Source: Caprella mutica
Taxonomy: Eukaryota; Arthropoda; Malacostraca; Amphipoda; Caprellidae
DNA: 64,000 nt
Direction: 5' to 3'
Assembly: GCA_947561585.1 (NCBI GenBank)
Contig: CANNZV010001175.1
Location: 215,537 to 279,536, forward strand
Each line of letters opens with the position of its first letter. The stretch's first letter is position 1. A model generated the notes under the pieces. It did not search any database and was not told the DNA's origin. It saw only the letters and a list, made by a program, of their open reading frames with translations. The translations under genes and the position numbers were made by a program. Below, piece after piece: positions 34,131-46,987 of the stretch.

Positions 34131-34612
34131 TTTAACGTCTGCTTCGGAACCGAAGGCCATATCGCTGACATAAAAAGGAAATTAAATACAAGGGACCGGA
34201 AGAAGCAGTCAGAAAGGAAAGTGGCTTCATGAGCTAAGTACGTCATCTAACTTCAACGGTGACAATGCTCATGGATGCACAAAAGCTACTCCATGAATGA
34301 CGTCACTTATTAAGGAATGTGACGAAACGGGACACAAGCAACAGTGGCTGTACTCACGGATAGAAGAGAAAAATGAAGAATTGATAGTAAATGAAGTCTA
34401 CGAGTGTACCTAACACAAAATCTAAGACCTCGTAGTTGAAGAGCATAACCCTAACGCTATCCTCTAAAATTCCAAGTAGCGTTAACAAAATTATAAATAA
34501 GGTAAAAAAATGAAAAAGACAATTCATAATCCAAATTACAACATTTCGGGGCACAAGTGACGCCACCTCTCTTTTCTTCCATTCACGAGACAGCTTCGGA
34601 ATATCAATCCAA
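34131..34612 (+). repeat. Reference copy of the ~480-bp dispersed repeat family
   Basis: Starts TTTAACGTCTGCTTCGGAAC and passes through ATATCGCTGACATAAAAAGG, CTCATGGATGCACAAAAGCT, TCACGGATAGAAGAG, GAAGAGCATAACCCTAACGC and ends near CACGAGACAGCTTCGG. At least eight other full or partial copies occur in this window, on both strands. There is no coding sequence, no tRNA-like boxes, no poly-A end and no clear inverted ends, so its class is open. It repeatedly contains GGTAAGTGAC on the complement, which could act as cryptic splice donors inside introns. Confidence 0.8.
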
Positions 34613-35159
34613 ACTTCCAAAGTATAAGAATGTACACCGTATGTTTTGAATTTCAACTAGGAAGGTACACTCAATCCAATACAAATCTTCTTAAGGTATG
34701 AAATATGATAAACTATAGAAAGGTTTATAAACTGGACGAAGTAACTTACAGCTTAAACTAGGACAGAACATGCAATTTTTGTTAATAGAATTCAAATTGA
34801 AAATCAAAAGAAAGAATGTAGTGTACAATCTATTTCTACAGCATTTTATTTATAGTGTTTCGTACAATTGTTGCACACAGAGTATTAACAACTCTAAAAG
34901 CATGTAAATTGTCTTATACTGAACTGAATTTTATGCAGTTTCGCAGATAAATAATCCTAGACGAATATGCAATAAACTCATATTTTTTCCGGAACCTTGA
35001 GAGAACCTTTGAAGGTCATAAAAAGCTGGAACAAAATTGCATGGAGCTAATGTATTTAAAACTAGATTACATGCACTCGGTAGAGCGCATACCTTCGCCG
35101 TCGCTTTGACCCGTTCCCTCCCAAAAACGAACAAACTAGTAACTGGATAATGACCAATC

Positions 35160-35590
35160 GTCCCACCAAGTATTATATTACATGGTTGAATATTTTTTGA
35201 GTTATTGAGTTATAAATGACCTTGACCTTGATCTTTGTCCAGATTGCTCCCAAATTTCTACCAGATGGTTTCTGGACATTGACCATTCGTCTCATCAAAT
35301 TTCAGACAATTGGGTTGAATACTTTGTGAGTTATAAATGGCCTTGACCTTGATATTTGACCTTTGACCAGATCACTGCCAAATCTGACAAAATGGTTCAT
35401 GGATATTGACCAATCGTCCCACTAAGTTTCATCCAATATGGTTCAATACTTTTTGAGTTATAAATGACCATGACCTTGACCTTCGACCGGGTCGCTCCAA
35501 AAAATTTTCCTGAAGGTCACTGGACATTGACTAATTGTTTCACCAAATTTCAGGCAATTTAGTTGAACTCTTTTTCAGTTATGCGAATAA
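35160..35590. repeat. Tandem repeat of about 115-120 bp, ~4 degenerate copies
   Basis: Each unit has GACATTGACCAATCGTCCCA, ACCAAGTTTCA, a TTGAATACTTTTTGAGTTAT phrase and ATGACCTTGACCTTGA. Similar 'gaccttgacctt' repeats are familiar from other invertebrate genomes. The last copy ends at the border of the LTR element. The interval 34,620-35,160 has nothing recognised. Confidence 0.75.
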
Positions 35591-35596
35591 CAAGAT

Positions 35597-36838
35597 TATT
35601 AAATTGCCCTTTTCCTATGGGATTGATAGTAAATTATCACCTATTTTCTAAGTAGATGAGGCTTGTTAATAAACTTATCCCATAGAGCAAAATAAGTCTC
35701 CGGGTTCGTTACAATTGTTGAATTATCTTAACTTGAAGAGATTTAGAGGTAATTGATTGAATTCTATTAAACTGACAAATGACTAAACGGTAAAAGTTTT
35801 TAGGAAGTAAATTAAACACAAGGAAGTTTTAAATGGGTGTACTTATATTAAAGTTCGAATAGTACAGAGTTCTAAGACTTACGCACAAGTCTTCAAATAA
35901 CACAACACAAGTTTTAAATAAACTAGCGGTTGAGTAAACTTAAGGGTTTAAAATAAACAAGGGTCTGAGTTGCCAACTCACGAAACCCGTGGATGGACAA
36001 GTCCGACCAGACTTGGTCCGACCAACCAGTCTTCAAGAGACCATCGCGAACTATGAACACTTTAGTTAGGTGCCAATGGTATTTAAAGGATGAACTGGAG
36101 AGTCCAACCTTCCAGTGAGTGAATAAACTTCTGTTAAGGTACTGATAGTACTTGTCAAAGATGTTTTTCTACTCACTGCAGATAGAAATAACACACAATG
36201 CATTATTCAAATTTAACACGCTAGTGGTAATGGCTTTCTATACGATTAACATATAGATCGATCAGATTTACTAATAGTTCATTTTAGTGAAACCTGATTT
36301 ACTAATAAACATCCAAATTTAAGCATACTATTTCAGAGTCCAGTTTAACCTATACATGATCTGAAATGTTACAAGTTCCTAACTATTAATTAAGTATTTC
36401 AATTAGAATAATTGAAGTACTTACTTAATTCTTTTTAAATTAATTGAGTATTAATTTCAATTCTATCTATAGAAAAAGAACTCAATATTCTAAGTTGTAT
36501 AACTGATTTACAAAGTTCATGAAGTTATATAACTTAGTACAAATTATAAAGTTTTATTCTGAATTACAAGTTATAGCTCTGGGTTACAAGTTATAAAGTT
36601 ATGTTCTGAAGTTACGAGTTATATTAGCGGCTTACATCAAAGCTATTCGTTTATAATTATATTCGAGCTCCTAGCGAGAATAACATGACCATAAATTTAA
36701 ATAGCATTTCCTTCTAATGAACAGTGTACAAGATTAAAAAGATTATGTCTGATTAAATGATTATCAAATTATAGAAATTGAAAGATTAAGTAAAGATACA
36801 AGTTCAGCGTATTAACAATCCTTCTATTGTTAATATCA
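35597..36838 (-). repeat. 3' LTR (left repeat)
   Basis: Reads TATTAAATTGCCCTTTTCCT at the outer edge and CTATTGTTAATATCA at the inner edge, so in element orientation it begins TG and ends TA. It differs from its partner at scattered positions and by a few 1-3-bp indels. Confidence 0.8.
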
Positions 36839-36850
36839 CTCCCCCCTTCA
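36839..36850 (-). promoter_or_regulatory. Polypurine tract of the LTR element
   Basis: The complement of CTCCCCCCTTCA gives a purine run GAAGGGGGGAG directly before the 3' LTR, as needed for plus-strand priming. Confidence 0.6.
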
Positions 36851-38514
36851 TGTTTCAACCGACTTGTCGGTTGAATTTCAATTTCTAAACCCTTATTATC
36901 GAAATCCAATCGAAAAATATCCTAAGAAATTTCGAACAACACTCGGAAAACATCCTATGAAATTTCTTAAAATTTCTAAGTCCGAAACACAAATTATATC
37001 TATTAAAACAAAAGAAATTTAATCACTCGATCCATGTATTATGAATTTCAGATTAAAATTTGATCTGCTAAATAGATCAGTCTTTTCATCACAAAATTTG
37101 TGTGTACAAAAATATGATGACAAGACAATTCCTATCATATATGTAATCATGAATTCTACCTCTGGTCAAGATATTAAATCAAATAGAGTGAAAATTTATA
37201 AGTTATTCTACTCATATTCAGAAACATACATCAAAAATATATTTTCATTTTATGGGATTTATTTAACTAATAAAGATATTCAAATATCTAACCTTGTTTA
37301 TAATTATTCAAAATTGAACCTGAAATCCCATTTCATCCAGTTCTAAAATTTCAAAACATGAAACATCAAATTATGAATCTCAAATTCAAGTTGAACAATC
37401 ATAAGACTTCAATCTATAACTGCTAAATTTATATTTTAATTTTTTAAATAAAAATAACCATTACCTTTCTAAAAATTAAATATGTATGTTCTCATTTCTT
37501 AAACACTTAAATGGAAATAGTATCCAGGTGAATGTCTAGTCATTGAAAACACCCTTAAAGTTTTTCTTCAAAATATAAAGTTCGTTTAATACTTTACTGC
37601 AATATAGTCCAACTATAAACATCTTACTTTCATTCAAGAACCAAAATTATAATGCTTACAAATAAGATTATCAATAAAATCTAAGCATACGATTATAATA
37701 TATCTACTATTATTATATCTTCTACTTCAAGCATCGTAATTTGAAACGTCGGAAATAAAGTTAAGTAATTTTCAAACGAAATTAATTTCAAAATCAATAG
37801 AGATTAATTACTTTTCATATTTCCAATGAATATAATCTATAATCAATAGAACTTAGTTAACTTTTATATCTCAAATGAATATAATCTTACATCAAAATCG
37901 AAACTTCATTATAGTTTATTCTAATTCCAAAATATTCATTTCAAAATATATGAGTATAACTAAATTCGTTATTACTTATCTTAAACATCTCTTTTCTTAA
38001 ACTATGGTTATATATGTTATGTAATATCATATGAGCTATATTATTGGTTAGTATTCATCTATACTATTGTTAGCTTTACATAACTTATTTTTATTCGTAT
38101 TGAATAAACATATTCAGATTTCGTTTAAAATATTCAATGAAATTAAAAGTTACTTTAAATCAAATGTTCAACTTCGAAATCTGTAAACTTTCAAATGAAA
38201 TCTTAAGTAATCCTTTAAAGAATTAATTTTCAAATAAACATCAATGATTAAATGCTCATAACCTGAATGTTTCAATAAGCAATTAATATATAAACTTTCT
38301 TTAAAGTAAATTCAAAGTATAGAAATCTAAGATAATTGGACTAAAGTAATAATCCAAAATTTAGAATAATAAGATCAAGGTGAAATGATCTAAATGTGTC
38401 GGTACCATCAGAGAAGACTTCTCAAAGTAGGTACATGAGAGTTGAAGCCCCCATGTTCATTCTCCTCCTTCAGAATGAATGGTTCCCTCAGGTTATCGGG
38501 CATTGGTTTGTGAC

Positions 38515-38625
38515 GTCACCAAGTATGACTGCGAAGTCGTCACCAAGTATGATTGTGAAATCATCATCAAGTATGACTGTGCAGTCATCATCAAGTATGA
38601 CTGTGAAGTCATCACCAAGTGTGCT
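38515..38625. repeat. 24-bp tandem repeat inside the LTR element
   Basis: About five units of AAGTATGACTGTGAAGTCATC type. Because 24 is divisible by three, two overlapping frames of about 100-130 codons stay open; they are not taken as genes. Confidence 0.75.
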
Positions 38626-40424
38626 CCACTGCTCAGCCTTCTCGTCACTAGGCGTAGCTCGGCTTATCCTTTTCGGATCAACAAGTTACTGGTGTTGGAT
38701 TGTTCCAACATCTGGTTTGTTATTGCTCTGCTCCAGTTTCTCGAGAGATGTTTTTCAAGTTTTGGGAAAAAATAAATCATTAATTTAAGTATAATTAGGA
38801 TTACATTTTTATCTAACTATTACTTTTAGACTTACAGTTGAAGGATAATATTACTATTTTACTATTGCTAAAACATGATTGTTTTAATTATTTCCAAAAT
38901 TTTGTACAATGATTCTACAAAATTCTTTAATATTATAGTATTGTTATAATCCTTCAAGTAATATTATAGTTTGATAATATATATCTCACATAACATTTAT
39001 TTCAAAATATACCTCATTCAGTTTACAATACATATTCCTATTATTATAAAACTGTAAAGAAGGGGTTAGTTTATATATATATAACATATTTTTCACTTAA
39101 AACTAGGTTCATGAAAATCTTGGACACAATCAAAACTGTTATGTTTTTTTTTTATTGTTACGTTACTTTACAAGATTTTCACTTATAGTGATAAATTCAA
39201 AGTAAAATTAAGTAATTCACCTTCAACCGATGTCTTGCCCATAACGTCAGATCGTCAGATGGATGGGGTTCATTGCTTTTGAATAGCCTCCTTTACGTGT
39301 GTTTCTGCAATTACAGGTGAACTTTACTAGCTTATACAAGAAACTTACATCTTACATAGATTATTTATCTACTATTACATTACATTTCATCAATAATTAT
39401 AAGTGTTAGTCAACATAATTTTCTTAATTACTCTTAACTTACAAACACACAGTTATTTATATATATTTTATGTTTCACTAAACATCAATGCATTATATAT
39501 ATATAATTTACATTTCTTTAAACATCAGTGTATATTGTAGTTACCCTTAAGAGTTAATGTTATTGATCTAACCATTGAAAGAAATTAATTGAACATAAAC
39601 TATGTCGTTTTTTAGCTATTAATTATATTTCGTTATGTTCCTTTTATAATCATAAATTCTCGTACAGAATTAAATCTCATTAATTTTTTCATTTGCTTTA
39701 ACTCAAGTTTAATGTATTCATTTACTTTTTCAAGTAATAATTTAAATATCATCAAGATTCTTGCTATCATTAAACTCAATACTCAAAAATATTTTCGTAA
39801 TTCCCATATATCATTAAAGAGTCTTTTACTCTTATTTCAGTATCATTAAACTTTTCAAACGTTTTCTTTATTTGAATCCATACATTATTTATTAAATTAT
39901 ATAACTGTCCCTTTTAAACTCAAACTTTTTAATTACATTTAAACTGCTATACTGAGTTTAATTAATAAATTCATATACGTAACATGAACGTATTTTACAA
40001 TTCTCGTTACATTTATTTTTATGAAATAAATCCGTTCTATTCGATCGCTTTTATTATTTACGATTTCATTTTAATCCTTTTTATACTCATGTAAAATCAA
40101 CTACATTCATTCTTTTATAAATCTTGAAATATTACGGTTCCCCCTTGAAATTTTTCTTTAAAAGAAGATTTTCTTTTCAGGGTATTTACTGTACTCTGGT
40201 TGACCTTTGAACCTGCAATTACTGTTTTCTCTTAGTAATATTTACCCTTACAGTTTAGAATGAATATTCTTTATGTATTAGGAATATTCCCCTTTTTCAA
40301 ATATCAACATATAATTAATTATACATCTTGATTTATAACTTTCTAATATATTTATCTCACAATTCCATGTATAATCACACTTGATTACACTTCAATCCAT
40401 TATTGTAATCTTTTTGGGGTCTAA

Positions 40425-40615
40425 TTTTATTCTTCACTCTGAAAGGAATAAATAGAATGTTCCCCTTTTATTATTCTGAAATTCTTTAGAGTCTATTTTA
40501 TTCTTCGTTCTGAGAGGAATAAATAGAATGTTCGCCTAACTTATGTTTGGAAATTCTTTAGGGTCTACTTTATTCTTCATTCTGAGAGGAATAAATAGAA
40601 TGTTCCCCTTAAGAT
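40425..40615. repeat. ~70-bp tandem repeat, 3 copies, inside the LTR element
   Basis: Units share TTTTATTCTTCATTCTGAGA and GGAATAAATAGAATGTTCCC. The rest of 37.4-45.3 kb is AT-rich with no recognisable coding sequence. Confidence 0.75.
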
Positions 40616-42574
40616 TGATTCAAACATTTCCTTCATAACAGAATGGTTATATATTTATATATTATCATATATAAAAGTTTTAACGAACTATCTTTTTCAG
40701 CAATTATTTTATATATCATTGTACATAACATTAGAATTTAAGTACATGTATATTATATTGCATGTTTTCATTATTCAATATACATTCAATAATATTCGAC
40801 TATTTATTTAGAATTCATTCCTAAATTTATATATCAAGAATTCAGTATCTTTATTTTAATTAACAAGTACAAACATTTTTATTTATCACCTTGAAAATCA
40901 AAAATTCAATATAAAATATTACACTTCTATTATAAATAAAAGAATTCAAATTAAATGTGAGATAATATTAATTGAAATATTTGCTTCGTATCTTGTTATC
41001 ATTCAAATCATTCGTTAAACTCTCCATTTGTTATGGTGTTTCAAATATTAGTTCCTGCTACATCTTGGATTGTATTACAATATAGTTCATAGAGAACAGT
41101 AGATTGATTTACTGCATGTCATTTAATTATAAATAACTATTAATTCTTGTTCATACATTGTTCTTACAGGTTCTTATTCCCACAGGTTCCTACAGGTTCT
41201 TATTCTTATTACTTCAGCTCCTCAAATTTATCATATTATTAAATTATGATATTACACTTATTTCATGCCATTAATTCCATGATTTTATTTCGACGAAGAA
41301 CCTGTAACTCATTTAAATAATCAAACATTACAATTATCATTAAAAGGAATCATCAAGAGCTCTCTTTCAAACTCATTTATTTTATCAAATAATTAATTAA
41401 ATAATTAATTATTATTTCTGAGTAACCTACTGGAATAATCACATTAATTCCTATATCTTTTATTCTCCATATTATACTCATTATTTTATTCATATTATAT
41501 CCTTGCTATCGTCAACTATAGTGTTACTGACTGTACCACCTCGACTAATTTTAATAGCTCTGTTGACAATAACTTCCCACTTGAAAATTTACATCGCTTC
41601 CTTCAAGATTACGTTTAGTCTTGACTTTTTACTAGTCAACTATTATAAAATCAAGTTTCGTTATATTTTTACGTTAAGTTATATTTTTATATATATAACG
41701 TTTGCTATATTTTATACTTTATTAATAGAAAAAGAGTCTTAAGATAATTGTTTTATCTCTTATACATTAATGTTCGATTGCTTGCATTTAATTCACTATT
41801 CAAATCAAGTCTTGCAATTTAATTATAAAATTCAGCAAATCTTTGCTCTTATAGTATTTTCTTTCTCAGAATTATCGTCTGACAAATACAATTGTCTGAA
41901 TTCACATAGTTTTTTATACGATTATTTCGTTCATATGAACTAATCACCTATGTGATTATTTTAAGTTATTATTCGTCACTGGAATAATTACAACAACTTC
42001 TTATTTAACGGATAATTATTTATACTCAATATATATTCAATATACGTAAACAGCATTGAATCTTTCTTATATCGTTGTTTCTTTCATTATTGAGTTGCTG
42101 GAGATTTTACGTTAAAGCACATAATTATTTAATTACGTTAAACAATAACCTTTAATCAAATCAATTATTTCTTACTTTTAATTATTACAGGAATATAGTT
42201 TGAAACTAGATCACATATCCCTCTATGTTACCACATATTACCCGATATTACATTAACTATGGTTAAGCAGTATTAACCTCTAGGTAACTTTAAATCTCTT
42301 CAAAAATATTTAATATACAATATTAATATCAAAATAGTCATTTAAATATTCAAGATATATATATATATATCTATATCATTCCTTGTCAATCTTTAAATCT
42401 GTTTCACTCTTTTTATACTGAGTCATACATCTGAGTTTAATATATTCGTTATATCTTAATCTGACTCGATTATCTTTAATCACTGAAACGATTGACAGGT
42501 TCTTTTTTCAAACACTGCGATTATTACTATTTGAATAGGAATACATCATAATTATCAATTGACTTCATCCCTGA

Positions 42575-43065
42575 AAATTAGGTATGATTCGTTACATATG
42601 TACGTTACGTGCATATCATAGGTATTTCCGGTTTACCTGAAACCTTGTTTATTTTTATAAATATAAATTGACATTATAATTATCTATTGACTTCATCCCT
42701 AAAAATTAGGTATGATTTCGTCATATATGTACAATACATGCACATCTTAGGTATTTGCGGTTTTACCTGAAACCCTTTTTATATTTTATAATATCACAAC
42801 TCAATGTTGTATCTTAGGTATTTGCGGTTTTACCTGAAACCCTTTTTATATTTTATAATATTACAACTCAATGTTGTATCTTAGGTATTTGCGGTTTTAC
42901 CTGAAACCCTTTTTATATTTTATAATATCACAACTCAATGTTGTATCTTAGGTATTACGGTTTTACCTGAAACCCTTTTTATATTTTATAATATCACAAC
43001 TCAATGTTGTATCTTAGGTATTTACGGTTTTACCTGAAACCTCGTCTATATTTTATAATATGACA
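42575..43065. repeat. ~67-bp tandem repeat, about 5 copies plus edges
   Basis: Units contain ATCTTAGGTATTTGCGGTTT, TACCTGAAACCCTTTTTATA and CACAACTCAATGTTGT. The GGTTTTACC and AACTCAATGTT parts make small hairpins. The earlier units (42,575-42,780) are longer and more diverged, and later ones are nearly identical. Confidence 0.8.
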
Positions 43066-45352
43066 ACTCATTTGACTTTCACTGACTTAAAGGATGTTTT
43101 GACCCTATAGTCAGATATTCACATTCGTGACTGTACTTTCGGTATATTTCTATATGATATAACCGTTTCTATGATATCAACTTCTCTCGATATCACTTTC
43201 TCTTGATATTACCTACTAAACAAAACAGCGTAATTTATAATTTCCAAAGATTTTTATCGACGTTATTGCTTTTTAAGCCACAAACAATAAATATCATTTC
43301 ATTAAAATATGCAAAATTAATGAAATACGAGAATGGGTTAATTACTTCCATTCCAGTACTAAAAATATGGAAAATTACCTCGTTAATATAAAATAGGTAT
43401 ATCGTTACTTTACCAAATTCACCTTTGGTTATTTACATGACAAATTCACAGGTTATAAGACCCATTTAATTTATCACTAACTTGGAATATTTTTATTCTC
43501 CTTATCTGTGAATATACAGTTACATATTCCATCTGTATCTCTATTTATGGGTACACAAGTTACTACTAATATATTTGCAACTATATTAGCTCATTTAAAC
43601 ATTGTTCTAATGTTTTTTACTTAATACTTTAAAAATTCATACTTTCAAAATAGTATTTTAAGTTCGTTCTCATCATTTGAACTTTCTCTCTAAGCTTCTT
43701 CGAAATTCTTATATACGATTTTCTGAATTCCTTTATAATTATTTATTATAATTATACTTCGCCTTTTATAGGACAACAACAGTTATTTTGTTATATAACG
43801 TGCTTTCCACGTTATTTGCAATATTCGCGCATTTATACAACTTTCACTTTCTGAAACATACGTTCCATTAGTTTTCAATGATTTTACTTATAGAATAATT
43901 ATGCAAAATAAATTAGATTTAAATGTCGTTCTCAGTCAGATGATTATAAAAGTACTGAAATACATGGTATTTTTAGCCTATTAAAATGTAAATAGTTTTC
44001 ACTATCCCGACACATCTAAAATATTCTGTGCAATTAATATATTCCCAGATTCAATTATATCTGTTAAAAGTTTATTATCTTTAAATGATACACATTGACT
44101 AAAATTGTCATATCATCTTGCTTTACTAACTGCGCTATTTGAGGCTACTGGTTTTTTGACACTACTTTTTACTCCACTATTTGAGACTATGATATAAATC
44201 TATCATTCCCCCCAGGAATGTAGTGTCATAACTACACTTTATATTACTATAGAGGAACCTTTGTGGCAGGTTGTAACTATTTGTGTCGTATTTTGGTAAA
44301 GCCATTCTTTATTACATACTACCTTATCTAACAAAACCTTTCAATATACACTGTAAAGATTAATAATTAGTAAAGATCAATAAAGACAATATAAAATTCA
44401 CAATACAAAAATATAAGTAGACATTATTATATTCCAGACACAAAATTCATTACAATATATTAACTTTAGGTTAAATAGTTAAATAGCATCACCTAGTAGT
44501 TTGCCTTGTTTTGCCTCTCTGTTTACGGGAATAGTAGAGCTGCCTCTTGTCATCTGCTGATCCATTTCTCTGGAGTCATTCGATTTCTTCTGTTCTCCCG
44601 TTTAGATTGTAGATTTCATGAAGTATTGCCTCGTAGCTCTCCTTTTTTCTACTTGCGCTGTTTCTTGTCCTCTTCTTACTGTTTTTCCTTCGTAATCCCT
44701 TGGGTGATTACCGCCAGGTAAAGTGAGTTTCTGTCGCGATGTATTTTTGTCGCTGTTAGTACTTTGACACTAGTACCTTCACTTAATTTGGCGTATCCAT
44801 GCTCAGCTCGAAGTTTGTGTTGCAGCTTGGATGATTGAGTTTATTTATGCGCACCGCTCGTTTTATACTCAGCTCGAATTTTCTCACCGGTCTTTAGAAT
44901 ATTAATGGTATTCTAGAACAGTTTTTTATAGTTAACTGCTGTTAACTTGAAAAGTATCCTTTCACATGTCATGTGAATCTTTTCTGTTGCTTTTCCTTCC
45001 TTTTTTATAAAGTGCTGCAGGACTTCCGTATGTGAGTTGAAAGGGTGTGTTCTCCCATATGTGATGGAACAGTGTGTTCTCCCATCGGCATTGTAGAGTT
45101 GCTCCCGTAATGTCCTTTTATCGGAAGGAGTGTGATTGGCTAGTTCACTCGCATTTCATTCAATGCTTACCTAGTGATTAACACTGTATAACACTAGGGT
45201 TTCATAGTTCTGGTTTTGTACCCTCTTTATCACTGACACTGTCTTTCCAACTTTCCTTTTACTTCTCTAAAATCTTTAAACCATTTATATTAAGTCAGTT
45301 CTTTTCGTTAATAGATTCTAACCTCTGTTTTCCTCCCTCTTTTCTTCAAGAC

Positions 45353-45368
45353 CGTTTGAAGATGCCAA
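45353..45368 (-). promoter_or_regulatory. Putative primer-binding site of the LTR element
   Basis: The minus strand reads TGGCATCTTCAAACGG one base after the LTR end. It begins with TGG, the complement of the tRNA CCA tail. I cannot name the tRNA. Confidence 0.5.
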
Positions 45369-46608
45369 TATTAAATTGCCCTTTTCCTATGGGATTGATA
45401 GTAAATTATCACCTATTTTCTAAGTAGATGAGGCTTGTTAATAAACTTATCCCATAGGGCAAAATAAGTCTCCGGGTTCTTTAACAATTATTTGTATTTC
45501 TTAACTTGAAGAGACTTGGAGGTAATTGATTGAATTCTATTAAACTGACAAATGACTAAACGGTAAAAGTTTTTAGGAAGTAAATTAAACACAAGGAAGT
45601 TTTAAATGGGTGTACTTATATTAAAGTTCGAATAGTACAGAGTTCTAAGACTTACGCACAAGTCTTTAAATAACACAACACAAGTTTTAAATAAACTAGC
45701 GGTTGAGTAAACTTAAGGGTTTTAAATAAACAAGGGTCTGAGTAGCCAACTCACGAAACCCGTGGATGGACAAGTCCGTCCAGACTTGGTCCGACCAACC
45801 AGTCTTCAAGAGACCATCGCGAACTATGAACACTTTAGCTAGGTGCCAATGGTATTTAAAGAGTGAACTGGAGAGTCCAACCTTCCAGTGAGTGAATAAA
45901 CTTCTGTTAAGGTACTGATAGTACTTTTCAAAGATGTTTTTCTACTCACTGCAGATAGAAATAACACACAATGCATTATTCAAATTTAACACGCTAGTGG
46001 TAATGGCTTTCTATACGATTAACATATAGATCGATCAGATTTACTAATAGTTCATTTTAGTGAAACCTGATTTGCTAATAAACATCCAAATTTAAGCATA
46101 CTATTTCAGAGTCCTGTTTAACCTATACATGATCAGAAATGTTACAAGTTCCTAACTATTAATTAAGTATTTCAATTAGAATAATTGAAGTACTTACTTA
46201 ATTCTTTTTAAATTAATTAAGTATTAATTTCAATTCTATCTATAGAAAAAGAACTCAATATTCTAAGTTGTATAACTGATTTACAAAGTTCATGAAGTTA
46301 TATAACTTAGTACAAATTATAAAGTTATATTCTGAGTTACAAGTTATAGCTCTGGGTTACAAGTTATAAAGTTATGTTCTGAGGTTACAAGTTATATTAG
46401 CGGCTTACATCAAGCTATTCGTTTATAATTATATTCGAGCTCCTAGCGAGAATAACATGACCATAAATTTAAATAGCATTTCCTTCTAATGAACAGTGTA
46501 CAAGATTAAAAGATTATGTCTGATTAAATGATTATCAAATTATAGAAATTGAAAGATTAAGTAAAAATACAAGTTCAGCGTATTAACAATCTTCCTATTG
46601 TTAATATA
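45369..46608 (-). repeat. 5' LTR (right repeat)
   Basis: Direct repeat of 35,597-36,838, including TCTCCGGGTTC, the CGATCGATC-like 'gatcgatcagattt' phrase and the AGTTCAGCGTATTAACAATC end. In element orientation the first two bases are TA, where the partner has TG. It abuts a 31-bp tandem array. Confidence 0.8.
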
Positions 46609-46970
46609 GTTGTGAATGAAGTTAAAGCAACTGCAAATAGTTGTGAATGAAATTAAAGCAACTGCAAATAGTTGTAAATAAAATTAAAGCAACTGCAAAT
46701 AGTTGTAAATAAGATGCAAATAGTTGTAAATAAAATTAAAGCAACTGCAAATAGTTGTAAATAAGATGCAAATAGTTGTAAATAAAATTAAAGCAACTGC
46801 AAATAGTTGTGAATGAAATTAAAGCAACTGCAAATAGTTGTAAATAAAATTTAAGCAAATGCAAATAGTTGTAAATAAAATTAAAGCAACTGCAAATAGT
46901 TGTAAATAAGATGCAAATAGTTGTAAATAAAATTAAAGCAACTGTAAATAGTTGTAAATGAAATTCACAG
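46609..46970. repeat. 31-bp tandem array related to the 45-bp satellite
   Basis: Units of AATAGTTGTAAATAAAATTAA plus AGCAACTGCA, with some short 17-bp units (AGATGCAAATAGTTGTAAAT). The core AATAGTTGTAAATAAA is shared with the 45-bp satellite starting at 48,672. The array begins directly at the LTR border. Confidence 0.8.
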
Positions 46971-46987
46971 TGAGGGTTAAGGGGAGG

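Larger units (their letters stand above)
35597..46608 (-). mobile_element. Non-autonomous LTR retrotransposon (LARD-like), 11 kb
   Basis: Two nearly identical 1.24-kb direct repeats border 8.5 kb of AT-rich sequence. Next to the left repeat the minus strand reads AAGGGGGGAG, a polypurine tract. Next to the right repeat it reads TGGCATCTTCAAACGG, a plausible primer-binding site starting with TGG one base after the LTR. These signals give a minus-strand orientation. No gag, protease, polymerase or integrase was recognised inside, so the element would depend on another for transposition, or its coding region has decayed. No clear target duplication is seen. Confidence 0.7.

Noticed and set aside
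38396..38788. A 130-codon frame with Ser-rich repeats as a gene
   Set aside because: It spans a 24-bp tandem repeat inside a non-coding LTR element; two frames are open side by side.
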